DNA of 11,165 nt from Candidatus Woesearchaeota archaeon (GTDB taxonomy: Archaea; Nanobdellota; Nanobdellia; Woesearchaeales; GW2011-AR4), in the NCBI GenBank assembly GCA_016211245.1, contig JACQSQ010000063.1, positions 1 through 11,165 on the forward strand, read 5' to 3'. Of this stretch, positions 1-5,810 are shown one piece after another; position 1 is the stretch's first letter; each line of letters begins with the position of its first letter. Made by a program: the position numbers and the translations under genes. Below the pieces are notes generated by a model that was given only the letters and a program-made list of their open reading frames with translations, searched no databases and had not been told where the DNA came from.

Positions 1-189
1 ACTATTTTTTCCGTTGTTTCAGCGAAAGATACAATAATCTTAAAAAAAGTATCCATTCCCTCTAAAGAGGATTTAATTAAGGAAATAGGAGCAATTGCAT
101 TAGAGGGCAGAAAAAGAGCAGAAAGGCTAGGTATCAAAGAGACTGATGTGCCTGAACTAGTCCAAAAGGTAAGAAAATCAAAGAGATGA
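1..189 (+). CDS. AbrB/SpoVT-like antitoxin, C-terminal part (5' end outside window)
   Basis: An open frame runs from base 1 to a TGA at 187-189 and gives 62 residues, including DTIILKKVSIPSKED and GRKRAERLGIKETDV, ending in a basic tail (KVRKSKR). This matches the usual C-terminal half of small archaeal AbrB-type antitoxins: the strand DTIxLKK, then a helix with EGRKxA, then GIKExDV. The DNA-binding swapped-hairpin N-terminus would lie upstream of the window. Its stop codon overlaps the ATG of the PIN gene (ATGA, 186-189), the usual arrangement of VapBC-type antitoxin-toxin pairs with translational coupling. The expected role is to bind and neutralise the PIN nuclease and to repress the operon. 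Family membership is from recognised sequence pattern, not from a search. Confidence 0.75.
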   Translation, partial: TIFSVVSAKDTIILKKVSIPSKEDLIKEIGAIALEGRKRAERLGIKETDVPELVQKVRKSKR

Positions 190-590
190 AAATGAAAGTT
201 ACTGTGGATACAAATTTTCTTATTTCAGCTACTCAATGGGACTATAGCGTTGCGCATAAACTATCGAAGAAATTGATTCTTTCAGATGCTGAAATATTTA
301 CAACACAAGATATTTTGGACGAGACTATTGAAGTCCTTGAAAGAGATTTTGAATACAGCAAAAATGAAGCCAAGAATATCATTGAGAAAATATTGCTTTT
401 TGCTAAGCTGATAGAACCAAAACAGAAAATAAATGTCATAAAAGATGATCCTGACGATAATAAAGTAATAGAATGTGCCATTGAATCTTCTTCTGATTGC
501 ATCATAACTTATGATAATCATTTATTAAAATTGAAAGAACATAAAGGAATAAAAATTGTCAAGCCTGAGGAAATTTTGAAAATTATTTAG
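186..590 (+). CDS. PIN-domain toxin ribonuclease (VapC-like, COG1569-type)
   Basis: The 134-residue protein has the length and layout of a single PIN domain. VTVDTNFLISA (residues 5-15) carries the first catalytic aspartate, D8. D45/E46 supply a mid-domain acid. DDPDDNKVIECA (87-98) and the late ITYDNHLL (107-114, D110) complete the Mg-binding acidic cluster. It ends in the typical KPEEIL strand-helix. PIN toxins are Mg-dependent ribonucleases that cut RNA in the cytoplasm and are held inactive by a cognate antitoxin. The preceding AbrB-like gene, overlapping by 4 nt, is the obvious partner. The gene's 3' end overlaps the convergent ftsZ stop by 4 bp (587-590). The first ATG at 186 is preferred because of the ATGA overlap; the in-frame ATG at 192 is an alternative. 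The RNA target cannot be seen from sequence. Confidence 0.85.
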   Translation: MKMKVTVDTNFLISATQWDYSVAHKLSKKLILSDAEIFTTQDILDETIEVLERDFEYSKNEAKNIIEKILLFAKLIEPKQKINVIKDDPDDNKVIECAIESSSDCIITYDNHLLKLKEHKGIKIVKPEEILKII

Positions 591-1735
591 TCCAAGAACT
601 CAATCCCCAAATGCTGCTCTATCTCTTTTTTCTTCTTGTCGCTTTTTTTCTTGTCTGAGCCGAATATCTGCGATGATTTGACACCAGTAACTATAAGCAT
701 TGTCCTTATTGTCTTTTCCATGTCCTTGTAGATTTGTGCTCCCCATATGACTCTTGCATCTTCATCCAGCTTCTCTGTTATTGTCTCAACAACTTTTCTT
801 GCCTCATCAAGAGTCATGTCCTCGCCGCCGATCACATTTATCAATGCGCCGTTTGCCCCTGAAATGTCAACATCAAGCAGCGGGTTATTTATTGCCTTCT
901 CAACAGCCTCTATAGCCCTGTTTTCAGTATCGCTTTCGCCAACTCCAATCAAGGCCACTCCGCCGCCTTTCATTACTGCCCTTATGTCGGCAAAGTCAAG
1001 GTTTACCAAGCCAGCTTTTGTTACCAGCTCTGCAATGCCTTTAACAGCATTTGTCAAAATCTCATCAGCTACTTTGAAAGCAGTATGCAATGGCAGTTCA
1101 GGAGCAAGTTCCAGCAATTTGTCATTTGGAATAACTATCAATGTATCGACAACCTGCTCCAGCTTTTCCAAGCCAACAACGGCATTTTCATATCTCCTGT
1201 GCCCTTCCATGGAAAATGGCATTGTGACTACTCCTACAGTTAATGTGCCGAGCTTTTTTGCCACATCGGCAACTACGGGAGCGCTTCCTGTTCCGGTCCC
1301 CCCTCCCAAGCCGCAAGTGACAAATACCATGTCGCATCCTTGCAATGACTTTTTAATTTCCCCTTCCTGCTCTCTTGCAGCTTCCTCCCCCAATCTTGGC
1401 TCTGAGCCAGCTCCCATGCCCTTGGTGAGTTCTCTTCCTATCAGGATTTTTTTGTTTGCGGTAGTATAAAGCAGGTCCTGGGCATCGGTGTTGACAGCTA
1501 CGGTATCCACTCCGACAATTCCCACCTCGGTCATCCTGTTTATTGTGTTATTGCCCCCTCCACCGCAGCCAACAACCTTTATAGTGGCCTTTTGCCTTGC
1601 CAGAAGCTGCTCAAGCTCTGCATCTATGTCATGCGTTGCTTTGTCGTCCCTTGCAGGCTTTTTGTCCATAGAAAGAATTTTTGGGTTCTCATTGTCTGCC
1701 AATTCTGTAGCGTGTTTTATAAAACTCTCCACCAA
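587..1735 (-). CDS. ftsZ: Cell division GTPase FtsZ
   Basis: Tubulin-family GTPase that polymerises into the division ring. The 382-residue frame contains the nucleotide-binding GCGGGGNN (57-64), the tubulin signature GGGTGTG (144-150), MPFSMEGHRR (172-181), and the T7 loop NLDFADI (245-251) that completes the active site of the next subunit. A Lys-rich linker (361-370) leads to a conserved-looking tail, EIEQHLGIEFLD. In archaea such tails dock on membrane anchors such as SepF; none is encoded here. About 48 residues precede the GTPase core. Start choice: TTG at 1733-1735 or GTG at 1730-1732. The Shine-Dalgarno-like AAAGGTGAT lies only about 2 nt before the TTG but 5 nt before the GTG, so GTG (381 aa) is slightly preferable. 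It lies 45 bp downstream of the FKBP gene. Confidence 0.97.
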   Translation of the reverse strand: MVESFIKHATELADNENPKILSMDKKPARDDKATHDIDAELEQLLARQKATIKVVGCGGGGNNTINRMTEVGIVGVDTVAVNTDAQDLLYTTANKKILIGRELTKGMGAGSEPRLGEEAAREQEGEIKKSLQGCDMVFVTCGLGGGTGTGSAPVVADVAKKLGTLTVGVVTMPFSMEGHRRYENAVVGLEKLEQVVDTLIVIPNDKLLELAPELPLHTAFKVADEILTNAVKGIAELVTKAGLVNLDFADIRAVMKGGGVALIGVGESDTENRAIEAVEKAINNPLLDVDISGANGALINVIGGEDMTLDEARKVVETITEKLDEDARVIWGAQIYKDMEKTIRTMLIVTGVKSSQIFGSDKKKSDKKKKEIEQHLGIEFLD

Positions 1736-1772
1736 ATCACCTTTTATTAACTTTATAATGGTTATAACTTGT

Positions 1773-1780
1773 ATTTAAAT
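1773..1780 (-). promoter_or_regulatory. TATA-like box for ftsZ
   Basis: ATTTAAATAC on the minus strand, in the short gap between the FKBP gene and ftsZ. It lies about 45 nt before the ftsZ start, which would give a leader of roughly 18 nt that includes the AAAGGTGAT ribosome-binding site. So ftsZ can be transcribed on its own as well as by read-through. Consensus and spacing only. Confidence 0.4.
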
Positions 1781-2437
1781 TTATTCTATTTTAGCAAATT
1801 CTATGTCCTTTATGCCAGGCACTAATATGCCAGCTATTTTCTTTAGCTCTTCAAGGGCTTCCTTTGGCATGTCATGCTTTGACTTCACAATCGCTTTTCC
1901 TTCCTTGAGCTCAACCTGCGCGTCATGCATGTGAAAATGAAGTTCCAAAAAGGACTTAAGCTTTTCAGAGTCATCCTCTATTATCCTTTTGATGTTTATG
2001 CTGTAAACCAAGTCTTTTCCTGCCAGCGGATGGTTGAAGTCAACATAGCACCTCCCTCCCCCAACTGTCTTGACAACGCCAAACATGCCGTCAATGTTCA
2101 ATTGCAGGCCCGGAACCGGCTGTATATTCTGCTGCCTGAACTTGTTTAAGGGTATCATCTGGAGCAGCTTGGCATTCTTTTTTCCAAAGGCATCCTCGGC
2201 CTTTACTTCAATTTGGTATTCCTTGCCTGTTTCTTTGCCTATCAGCCAGTCTTCCACAGCCTTTAGCATCATATTTTCACCAAGACAAATCACGGCAGGA
2301 TGGTAATGCGAGCTTTTGTCATAAACGCCTTCTTTTTTTGCAACATCTTCTTCGGTAGTGTCGAATATAGCATTGTCATCTTTGGTTCTTCCAGTATAAT
2401 TTATTTCCACAAAGTCATGCTTTTTTAATATTGCCAT
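1781..2437 (-). CDS. FKBP-type peptidyl-prolyl isomerase (archaeal FKBP26/SlyD-like)
   Basis: Cytoplasmic prolyl cis-trans isomerase and chaperone. The 218 residues follow the long archaeal FKBP plan. The first half of the FKBP fold has FVEINYTG (9-16), AIFDTT (23-28) and a CLGENMMLKAVEDWLIG stretch (51-67). EDAFG (81-85) leads into the insert-in-flap domain (about 86-130). The fold is closed by YVDFNHPLAGKDLVY (131-145), the signature of SlyD/FKBP26 proteins. A C-terminal alpha/beta domain (about 160-218) carries FHMHDA. The length is close to that of FKBP26 proteins of methanogens. It has no signal peptide. It sits between the CMP kinase gene (27 bp upstream) and ftsZ (45 bp downstream) on the same strand. 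The ATG is preceded by a TATA-like box rather than a clear ribosome-binding site, suggesting its own leaderless transcript. Confidence 0.93.
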   Translation of the reverse strand: MAILKKHDFVEINYTGRTKDDNAIFDTTEEDVAKKEGVYDKSSHYHPAVICLGENMMLKAVEDWLIGKETGKEYQIEVKAEDAFGKKNAKLLQMIPLNKFRQQNIQPVPGLQLNIDGMFGVVKTVGGGRCYVDFNHPLAGKDLVYSINIKRIIEDDSEKLKSFLELHFHMHDAQVELKEGKAIVKSKHDMPKEALEELKKIAGILVPGIKDIEFAKIE

Positions 2438-2463
2438 AGAAATGATTCCGGACTTGATGTTTG

Positions 2464-2471
2464 TTTATAAA
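2464..2471 (-). promoter_or_regulatory. TATA-like box for the FKBP gene
   Basis: CTTTATAAAC on the minus strand, centred about 31 nt before the FKBP ATG and overlapping the stop of the upstream CMP kinase gene. The spacing predicts a transcript starting within a few bases of the ATG. Consensus and spacing only. Confidence 0.4.
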
Positions 2472-3010
2472 GATTTCTGCCCCTTTACAAACTCAACAAT
2501 CCTTTCAACAACCTCGTTCGGCATAAGGCTTGTCGTGTCTATAACCAAATTATACAGCTTTTTGTCAGAATAATCCACCCCATAATACTGCCTGTACCTT
2601 TTCTTCTCGCTTTCCTCCCTTTTTCTGATTTTTTCCACCACCTCATCTACATCATTGCTTTTCTCATGCTCCCTTCTGTCTTTTAAGATTCTTTCAGCCC
2701 TTACCTTGTCATCAGTCTCAAGAAATACCCTGATATCGGCATTCGGAATGAAATGTGCAGTAAGCCTTCCATCAACAACAAAATTGTCTTTTGTTTTTCC
2801 CATCTCTTTCAGCTTGTTGTCAAGCTCAAAGTCAATGGATTTGTCCTTTTCAGCAATTTTGTTCAGCTCTATCAGGCTGATTCCCTTGTCGGAAGCCATC
2901 GCCCTCATCAGGTCGCCTATGGAGTAATGCTTCAAACTTAGCTTTTCAGAGAGCAGCTTTGCTACTGTGCTTTTTCCCGCGCCCGCCTTTCCGGAAATTG
3001 TTATGCGCAT
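2465..3010 (-). CDS. cmk: Cytidylate (CMP/dCMP) kinase, archaeal type
   Basis: Transfers the gamma-phosphate of ATP to CMP or dCMP in pyrimidine nucleotide synthesis, in the cytoplasm. The 181-residue P-loop protein opens directly with a beta strand and the Walker A motif GKAGAGKST (7-15). The nucleoside-binding segment SIGDLMRAMA (30-39) follows, then VVDGRLTAHF (78-87), where D80-G-R82 lies in the expected substrate-binding strand. An Arg/Lys/Glu-rich lid segment comes next (109-140, RKREESEKKRY). The length and the short lid match the archaeal cytidylate kinase family rather than the longer bacterial Cmk; archaeal adenylate kinases and Fap7-type NTPases are less likely alternatives. It is first in a same-strand trio with the FKBP gene and ftsZ. 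A strong TATA-like box lies 28 nt upstream of the ATG and no ribosome-binding site is seen, so it is probably leaderless. Confidence 0.9.
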   Translation of the reverse strand: MRITISGKAGAGKSTVAKLLSEKLSLKHYSIGDLMRAMASDKGISLIELNKIAEKDKSIDFELDNKLKEMGKTKDNFVVDGRLTAHFIPNADIRVFLETDDKVRAERILKDRREHEKSNDVDEVVEKIRKREESEKKRYRQYYGVDYSDKKLYNLVIDTTSLMPNEVVERIVEFVKGQKSL

Positions 3011-3032
3011 GTTATCATGATGTTGGAATTAG

Positions 3033-3044
3033 TATATATATTTT
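3033..3044 (-). promoter_or_regulatory. TATA box for the CMP kinase gene
   Basis: AAAATATATATA on the minus strand, centred about 28 nt before the ATG at 3010. It is the clearest archaeal TATA element in this gene group and predicts a leaderless mRNA. It lies in the 97-bp gap after the 3' end of the surface-protein operon (3108). Confidence 0.5.
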
Positions 3045-3107
3045 GTTTTTTAGGGAATGCTCGCCCATCAGAAGCCTGTCTCTTAATTACTTTCCTAAAC
3101 CCCAAAA

Positions 3108-3800
3108 TTATTTTTTTGTAGCAGGCACTATTATTCCTTCAAAATCTCTGTTTGAAAGTATAGAAACATGTGAATTTTCGCTAGCTTGAGTTGGTTTGGG
3201 CGGATAAGGGTCGAAGTAGCCGATTTTCATAAGCTGATAATTAAACCCAAGAGACCTTTTAGCGCTATCTGCCGTTACTTCTAGTATTCCACTATCTAAC
3301 AGTTTTATATATTTAACCACAAGACCATTTCTGGTCTCTCTTGCTCTATCTTTTACTTTCGTTGTAGTGGACAAATAAGATGTGTCTACTGTCCAATCAT
3401 TTCCATAAAAACTATAACGAGCTTCAAATTCTTCTTTCGAAGGCTTCTCATTAGATTGGTATCTTTGTAATGAGTATCTTGTACTTGTGCTACCGCTAGC
3501 AACCCACGTCTTATAGTTCGCTGAGCTAGCCGCGGATTCACTCCCAATTCTTTGTGTTTGTGAAATTGAGCCAAAAGGAGTAGTTATAATGCTTTTTGTT
3601 CCTGTCACAGCTTCTGGTCTAAAATGCAATGGGTCTATAACGTTTTCCACGCCCGTATATGCTATGTTTCTAAAACCTGGCTGGTTAGTTTCAGCATTAA
3701 TGCCTGCACCGCCACTACTAAAGTAAGGATTTGGTTTAAAATGGGTGTATGTTGCAGAAGAGCGTATGTCTGTTTGAATATCTGTGCTTCTTCCAAGGTC
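3108..3800 (-). pseudogene. Large secreted protein, 3' segment after a -1 type frameshift
   Basis: This frame is the continuation of the gene that begins at 4759. It stays open from about 3818 down to the TAA at 3108 and gives 230 residues after the junction at 3800-3803. Read across that junction, it starts DLGRSTDIQTDIRSSATYTH and continues through FKPNPYFSSGGAGINAET. Most of it (to about the YQSNEKPSKEE region) is Ser/Thr/Gly/Asn-rich, consistent with an extracellular domain. It then has aromatic and charged strands (ARYSFYGNDWTVDTSYL) and ends GIIVPATKK. It has no initiation signals of its own; a GTG at 3650 is in frame but lacks a ribosome-binding site and would cut into continuous sequence. 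No known fold is recognised. If the frameshift is real, this half is untranslated unless recoded; if it is a sequencing error, it is the C-terminal 40% of a 550-residue protein. Confidence 0.7.
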
Positions 3801-4759
3801 CCCAATAAGATATATCCATCTTTAAATAAAGAATTTCCAGCCTCGTCAAACTGATTAGGCAATCTCCCTTTTAAAAACTCGTTAGCCAAACGAGACAATT
3901 CTTGTTTTCCTCTCCCAATAAGTTTATCATTAGCAGGAAATGGTCCTTTATCAGACGCAGAACCTGAACCTTGGTATCCGGCATAAGTTGACATTAACCC
4001 AACCCTTGCCTTAGCTTCTTCATATGGATCTAGTACATAGGCTGATCTTAACCCAAAAATAGGTCCGTCTGGAGTGAAAGTAAGAGTTCCAGTATCATCA
4101 AACCAATTCTTGCCATCTGACCTTGCTCCTACAACCCCAATAAAATTATTTCCCTCTACTAACGCATTTCCAGAAACGGTAGTTTCATCTTGTTTGAGAT
4201 GGACTAAGGTATTTTTGAAATTAGTGCCTTGCACATCAAAATTTTTGCTTGTAAGCGTGCCATCTCCTTTAATAAATATTGAATCTGCGTATATAACTGC
4301 ATCTCCTTTTATAACATCGCCATTAGGCATTTCCCCATCTGTTACATCAAAAGTGCCATCACTTTTTGCTACTACACTTCTGAATTTGCTGGGGTTTAAT
4401 GTAACTCCCTTCCCAGTTTTCAAATCCATATTGGTTAGTAAATTACCTGACAGCCTCAAGTGTCCATTCTGAGCATTAAGGTTTGGAAATTTTCTTTCTA
4501 ATGCATCAATTGCATTTTTATATTTATTTATTTCACTAAGCACTTCAAGATTGTTTTCAAATGCCCACTGGTCAATTGTAAGTATATCATAAAGTGAAGG
4601 GTCAACGAGTCTTATATCAAGAAGTGGAGGTTCTATTTTTGGAATATCTTCTTTACTATAGGAAAATCCTTTGTTATCTGAAGCTGCAGCTATAGAATAC
4701 TGAGAGAGAATAACAAAAAATACAATTATATTAACTATTTTTTTTGAATTTTTAATCAT
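3662..4759 (-). CDS. Large secreted protein, N-terminal segment (signal peptide, beta-rich; broken by frameshift)
   Basis: The segment starts with a basic stretch and hydrophobic core (residues 5-25, IVNIIVFFVILSQYSIAAAS), a Sec signal peptide with likely cleavage near AAAS-D. A short helical region follows (70-90, with KNAIDALERKF). Residues about 98-230 have repeated short strands and turns (LRLSGNLLTNMDL, GVTLNPSKFRSVV, DGTFDVTDGEM, NGDVIKGDAVIYADS, DGTLTSKNFDVQG, TTVSGNALVEGN), suggesting a beta-solenoid or stacked-strand fold as in surface proteins. Genuine sequence appears to run to G320 in the G run at 3800-3803. The 45 residues after that (TLEEAQIF... to VLET) are out of frame. The gene lies 13 bp after the pilin-like gene and is third in a likely operon. 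No family is recognised; surface or cell-envelope location is inferred from the signal peptide. Confidence 0.8.
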   Translation of the reverse strand: MIKNSKKIVNIIVFFVILSQYSIAAASDNKGFSYSKEDIPKIEPPLLDIRLVDPSLYDILTIDQWAFENNLEVLSEINKYKNAIDALERKFPNLNAQNGHLRLSGNLLTNMDLKTGKGVTLNPSKFRSVVAKSDGTFDVTDGEMPNGDVIKGDAVIYADSIFIKGDGTLTSKNFDVQGTNFKNTLVHLKQDETTVSGNALVEGNNFIGVVGARSDGKNWFDDTGTLTFTPDGPIFGLRSAYVLDPYEEAKARVGLMSTYAGYQGSGSASDKGPFPANDKLIGRGKQELSRLANEFLKGRLPNQFDEAGNSLFKDGYILLGTLEEAQIFKQTYALLQHTPILNQILTLVVAVQALMLKLTSQVLET

Positions 4760-4772
4760 TTCTATTTATTAT

Positions 4773-5534
4773 TTAAACTGGGTTTTTAGTAGCAAATATG
4801 AACTGGTATTGACTATTTTTTACGACATTATTATCAGTAATAAGATACACAGCTGTTTCATTATTGTAGATGGAATAGGTTATGTTAGTGAACTGACCTA
4901 GCAAAAAAACTACGTCAACATAGTCAGGATCTAGAATAGATTTAATTGCAATAGATTCTGCAATAGTGTAAATATTCAAAAAACTTGCAGAAAATTGTTT
5001 GGATATTTCAGGTACACGATACGAAGATTTTACATTTTGATATTCTTTTATTAAATTTAAGTCCCAATCGATTTTTATTGTTATAAAATATTTATCTATG
5101 GCGGAATTAACTTGCATTCCATTATCTTTAAATTTAAATTCCGGAAACTGTGTAAAATCTAGACATTTTGGCATATTGGTCTTGATATACTCAGACAAAT
5201 AAAATTCAATTGTATTTAATGAAGGAAGCGTAATCGTTCTATTGTATGCTGCATAATTTGCTTTAAATGATTCAGCAGAAAAGTAAGGTTTTTCAAATTT
5301 TAAATATCCGCCGTTCAAACCTATTTCATTAATAGCCTCAAATGTAGTTAATTCAATACATTTTTCAAATTTATAAACAAAAGGTTGTACTTCAAAAGGC
5401 AACAAGTCATTAGAAATAACTTGATTAGTATTAGTTTGTGCGAATGACATTAAATACAGCAAGAATGAGGTAATGATTATTAACACTAACCCTACAAGCA
5501 TAAAATATGCAACTTGTGATTTTTTACTTTTCAT
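4773..5534 (-). CDS. Single-pass membrane-anchored, pilin-like envelope protein
   Basis: The 253-residue protein begins MKSKKSQVAYFMLVGLVLII. This is a basic start, then S-Q, then a hydrophobic helix (about 8-29), resembling archaeal class III (prepilin-like) signal sequences. The rest is predicted outside the membrane. It includes FVYKFEKCIELTTFEAINEI (52-71) followed by GLNGGYLKF, a pattern I associate from memory with a widespread uncharacterised DPANN membrane-protein family. Cys59 and Cys124 could pair, and NRT, NIT and NET sequons are present. There is no catalytic motif. Its start lies inside the last 11 bp of the upstream ribbon-helix-helix gene, and the large secreted-protein gene follows 13 bp downstream, so the three are likely co-transcribed. 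Pilus subunit, anchor for the secreted protein and envelope scaffold are all possible. Function is not assigned. Confidence 0.82.
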   Translation of the reverse strand: MKSKKSQVAYFMLVGLVLIIITSFLLYLMSFAQTNTNQVISNDLLPFEVQPFVYKFEKCIELTTFEAINEIGLNGGYLKFEKPYFSAESFKANYAAYNRTITLPSLNTIEFYLSEYIKTNMPKCLDFTQFPEFKFKDNGMQVNSAIDKYFITIKIDWDLNLIKEYQNVKSSYRVPEISKQFSASFLNIYTIAESIAIKSILDPDYVDVVFLLGQFTNITYSIYNNETAVYLITDNNVVKNSQYQFIFATKNPV

Positions 5535-5676
5535 TTTTCAATCCAATTTTAATTAACTTTTGAATATAATTAGATAGTTTCATAGTCCTTTCATTGCATT
5601 CTTTATTTAGAATTTTAACTATGTCCATGTCTACAGTAATGCTGATTCTTGTTTTTGTTATACCTTTTTTGGGCAT
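5524..5676 (-). CDS. Small ribbon-helix-helix (CopG/Arc-type) DNA-binding protein
   Basis: A 50-codon gene with ATG at 5674-5676 and TAA at 5524-5526. The product begins MPKKGITKTRISITVDMDIV and continues KILNKECNERTMKLSNYIQK before a basic end. The pattern is that of a minimal RHH fold: strand KTRISITVD (8-16), helix A (17-30), a turn, and helix B starting with LSNYIQKLIKIG (34-45). The alternating polar residues T, R, S and T of the strand would face the DNA major groove. Such proteins bind palindromic operators as dimers and commonly repress their own operon. The last 11 bp overlap the pilin-like gene, implying translational coupling and co-regulation. An exact 11-bp inverted repeat lies immediately before the ATG. 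RHH antitoxins are the main alternative, but the next gene does not look like a toxin. Confidence 0.78.
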   Translation of the reverse strand: MPKKGITKTRISITVDMDIVKILNKECNERTMKLSNYIQKLIKIGLKNEK

Positions 5677-5717
5677 TTTATAAAGTAATACTTATATTAT
5701 TTATCATACTTTATAAA
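5677..5717. promoter_or_regulatory. Inverted repeat, candidate operator of the RHH-led operon
   Basis: TTTATAAAGTA at 5677-5687 is matched by its exact reverse complement TACTTTATAAA at 5707-5717, with 19 bp between. The left arm abuts the RHH ATG. The right arm contains a minus-strand TATA-like box (TTTATAAA, 5710-5717) about 35-41 nt upstream of that ATG. A dimeric repressor bound here would cover the promoter and the transcription start. The arms are AT-rich and TATA-like, so part of the match may come from divergent TATA elements. Confidence 0.5.
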
Positions 5718-5780
5718 TATTACTATTTCTTAAGACAAATTTCTATTTGCGAGTGCAGAAACATTTTAAGAACAACAACA

Positions 5781-5790
5781 TTTTTAAACC
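5781..5790 (+). promoter_or_regulatory. TATA-like box for the COG1395-type regulator gene
   Basis: TTTTTAAACC, centred about 26 nt before the ATG at 5811, is consistent with a leaderless mRNA. It also argues against upstream in-frame starts, which would lie before the promoter. Confidence 0.4.
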
Positions 5791-5810
5791 ATAGATTCCT
5801 GTGGGGTAAC

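Noticed and set aside
747..1469. 240-codon plus-strand frame inside ftsZ
   Set aside because: Exactly antisense to conserved ftsZ codons; Ser/Pro/Thr-rich shadow composition and no start signals.
3793..3810. Programmed -1 ribosomal frameshift as the explanation for the split gene
   Set aside because: No X-XXY-YYZ heptamer in the correct phase is seen; a missing G in a homopolymer is simpler. A strong downstream structure could not be assessed.
4074..4472. 132-codon plus-strand frame inside the secreted-protein gene
   Set aside because: Antisense shadow without promoter or recognisable features.
5649..5810. N-terminal extension of the COG1395-type regulator from 5649
   Set aside because: The extension is hydrophobic AT-rich translation of the promoter region; the TATA-like box at 5781-5790 fits the ATG at 5811.
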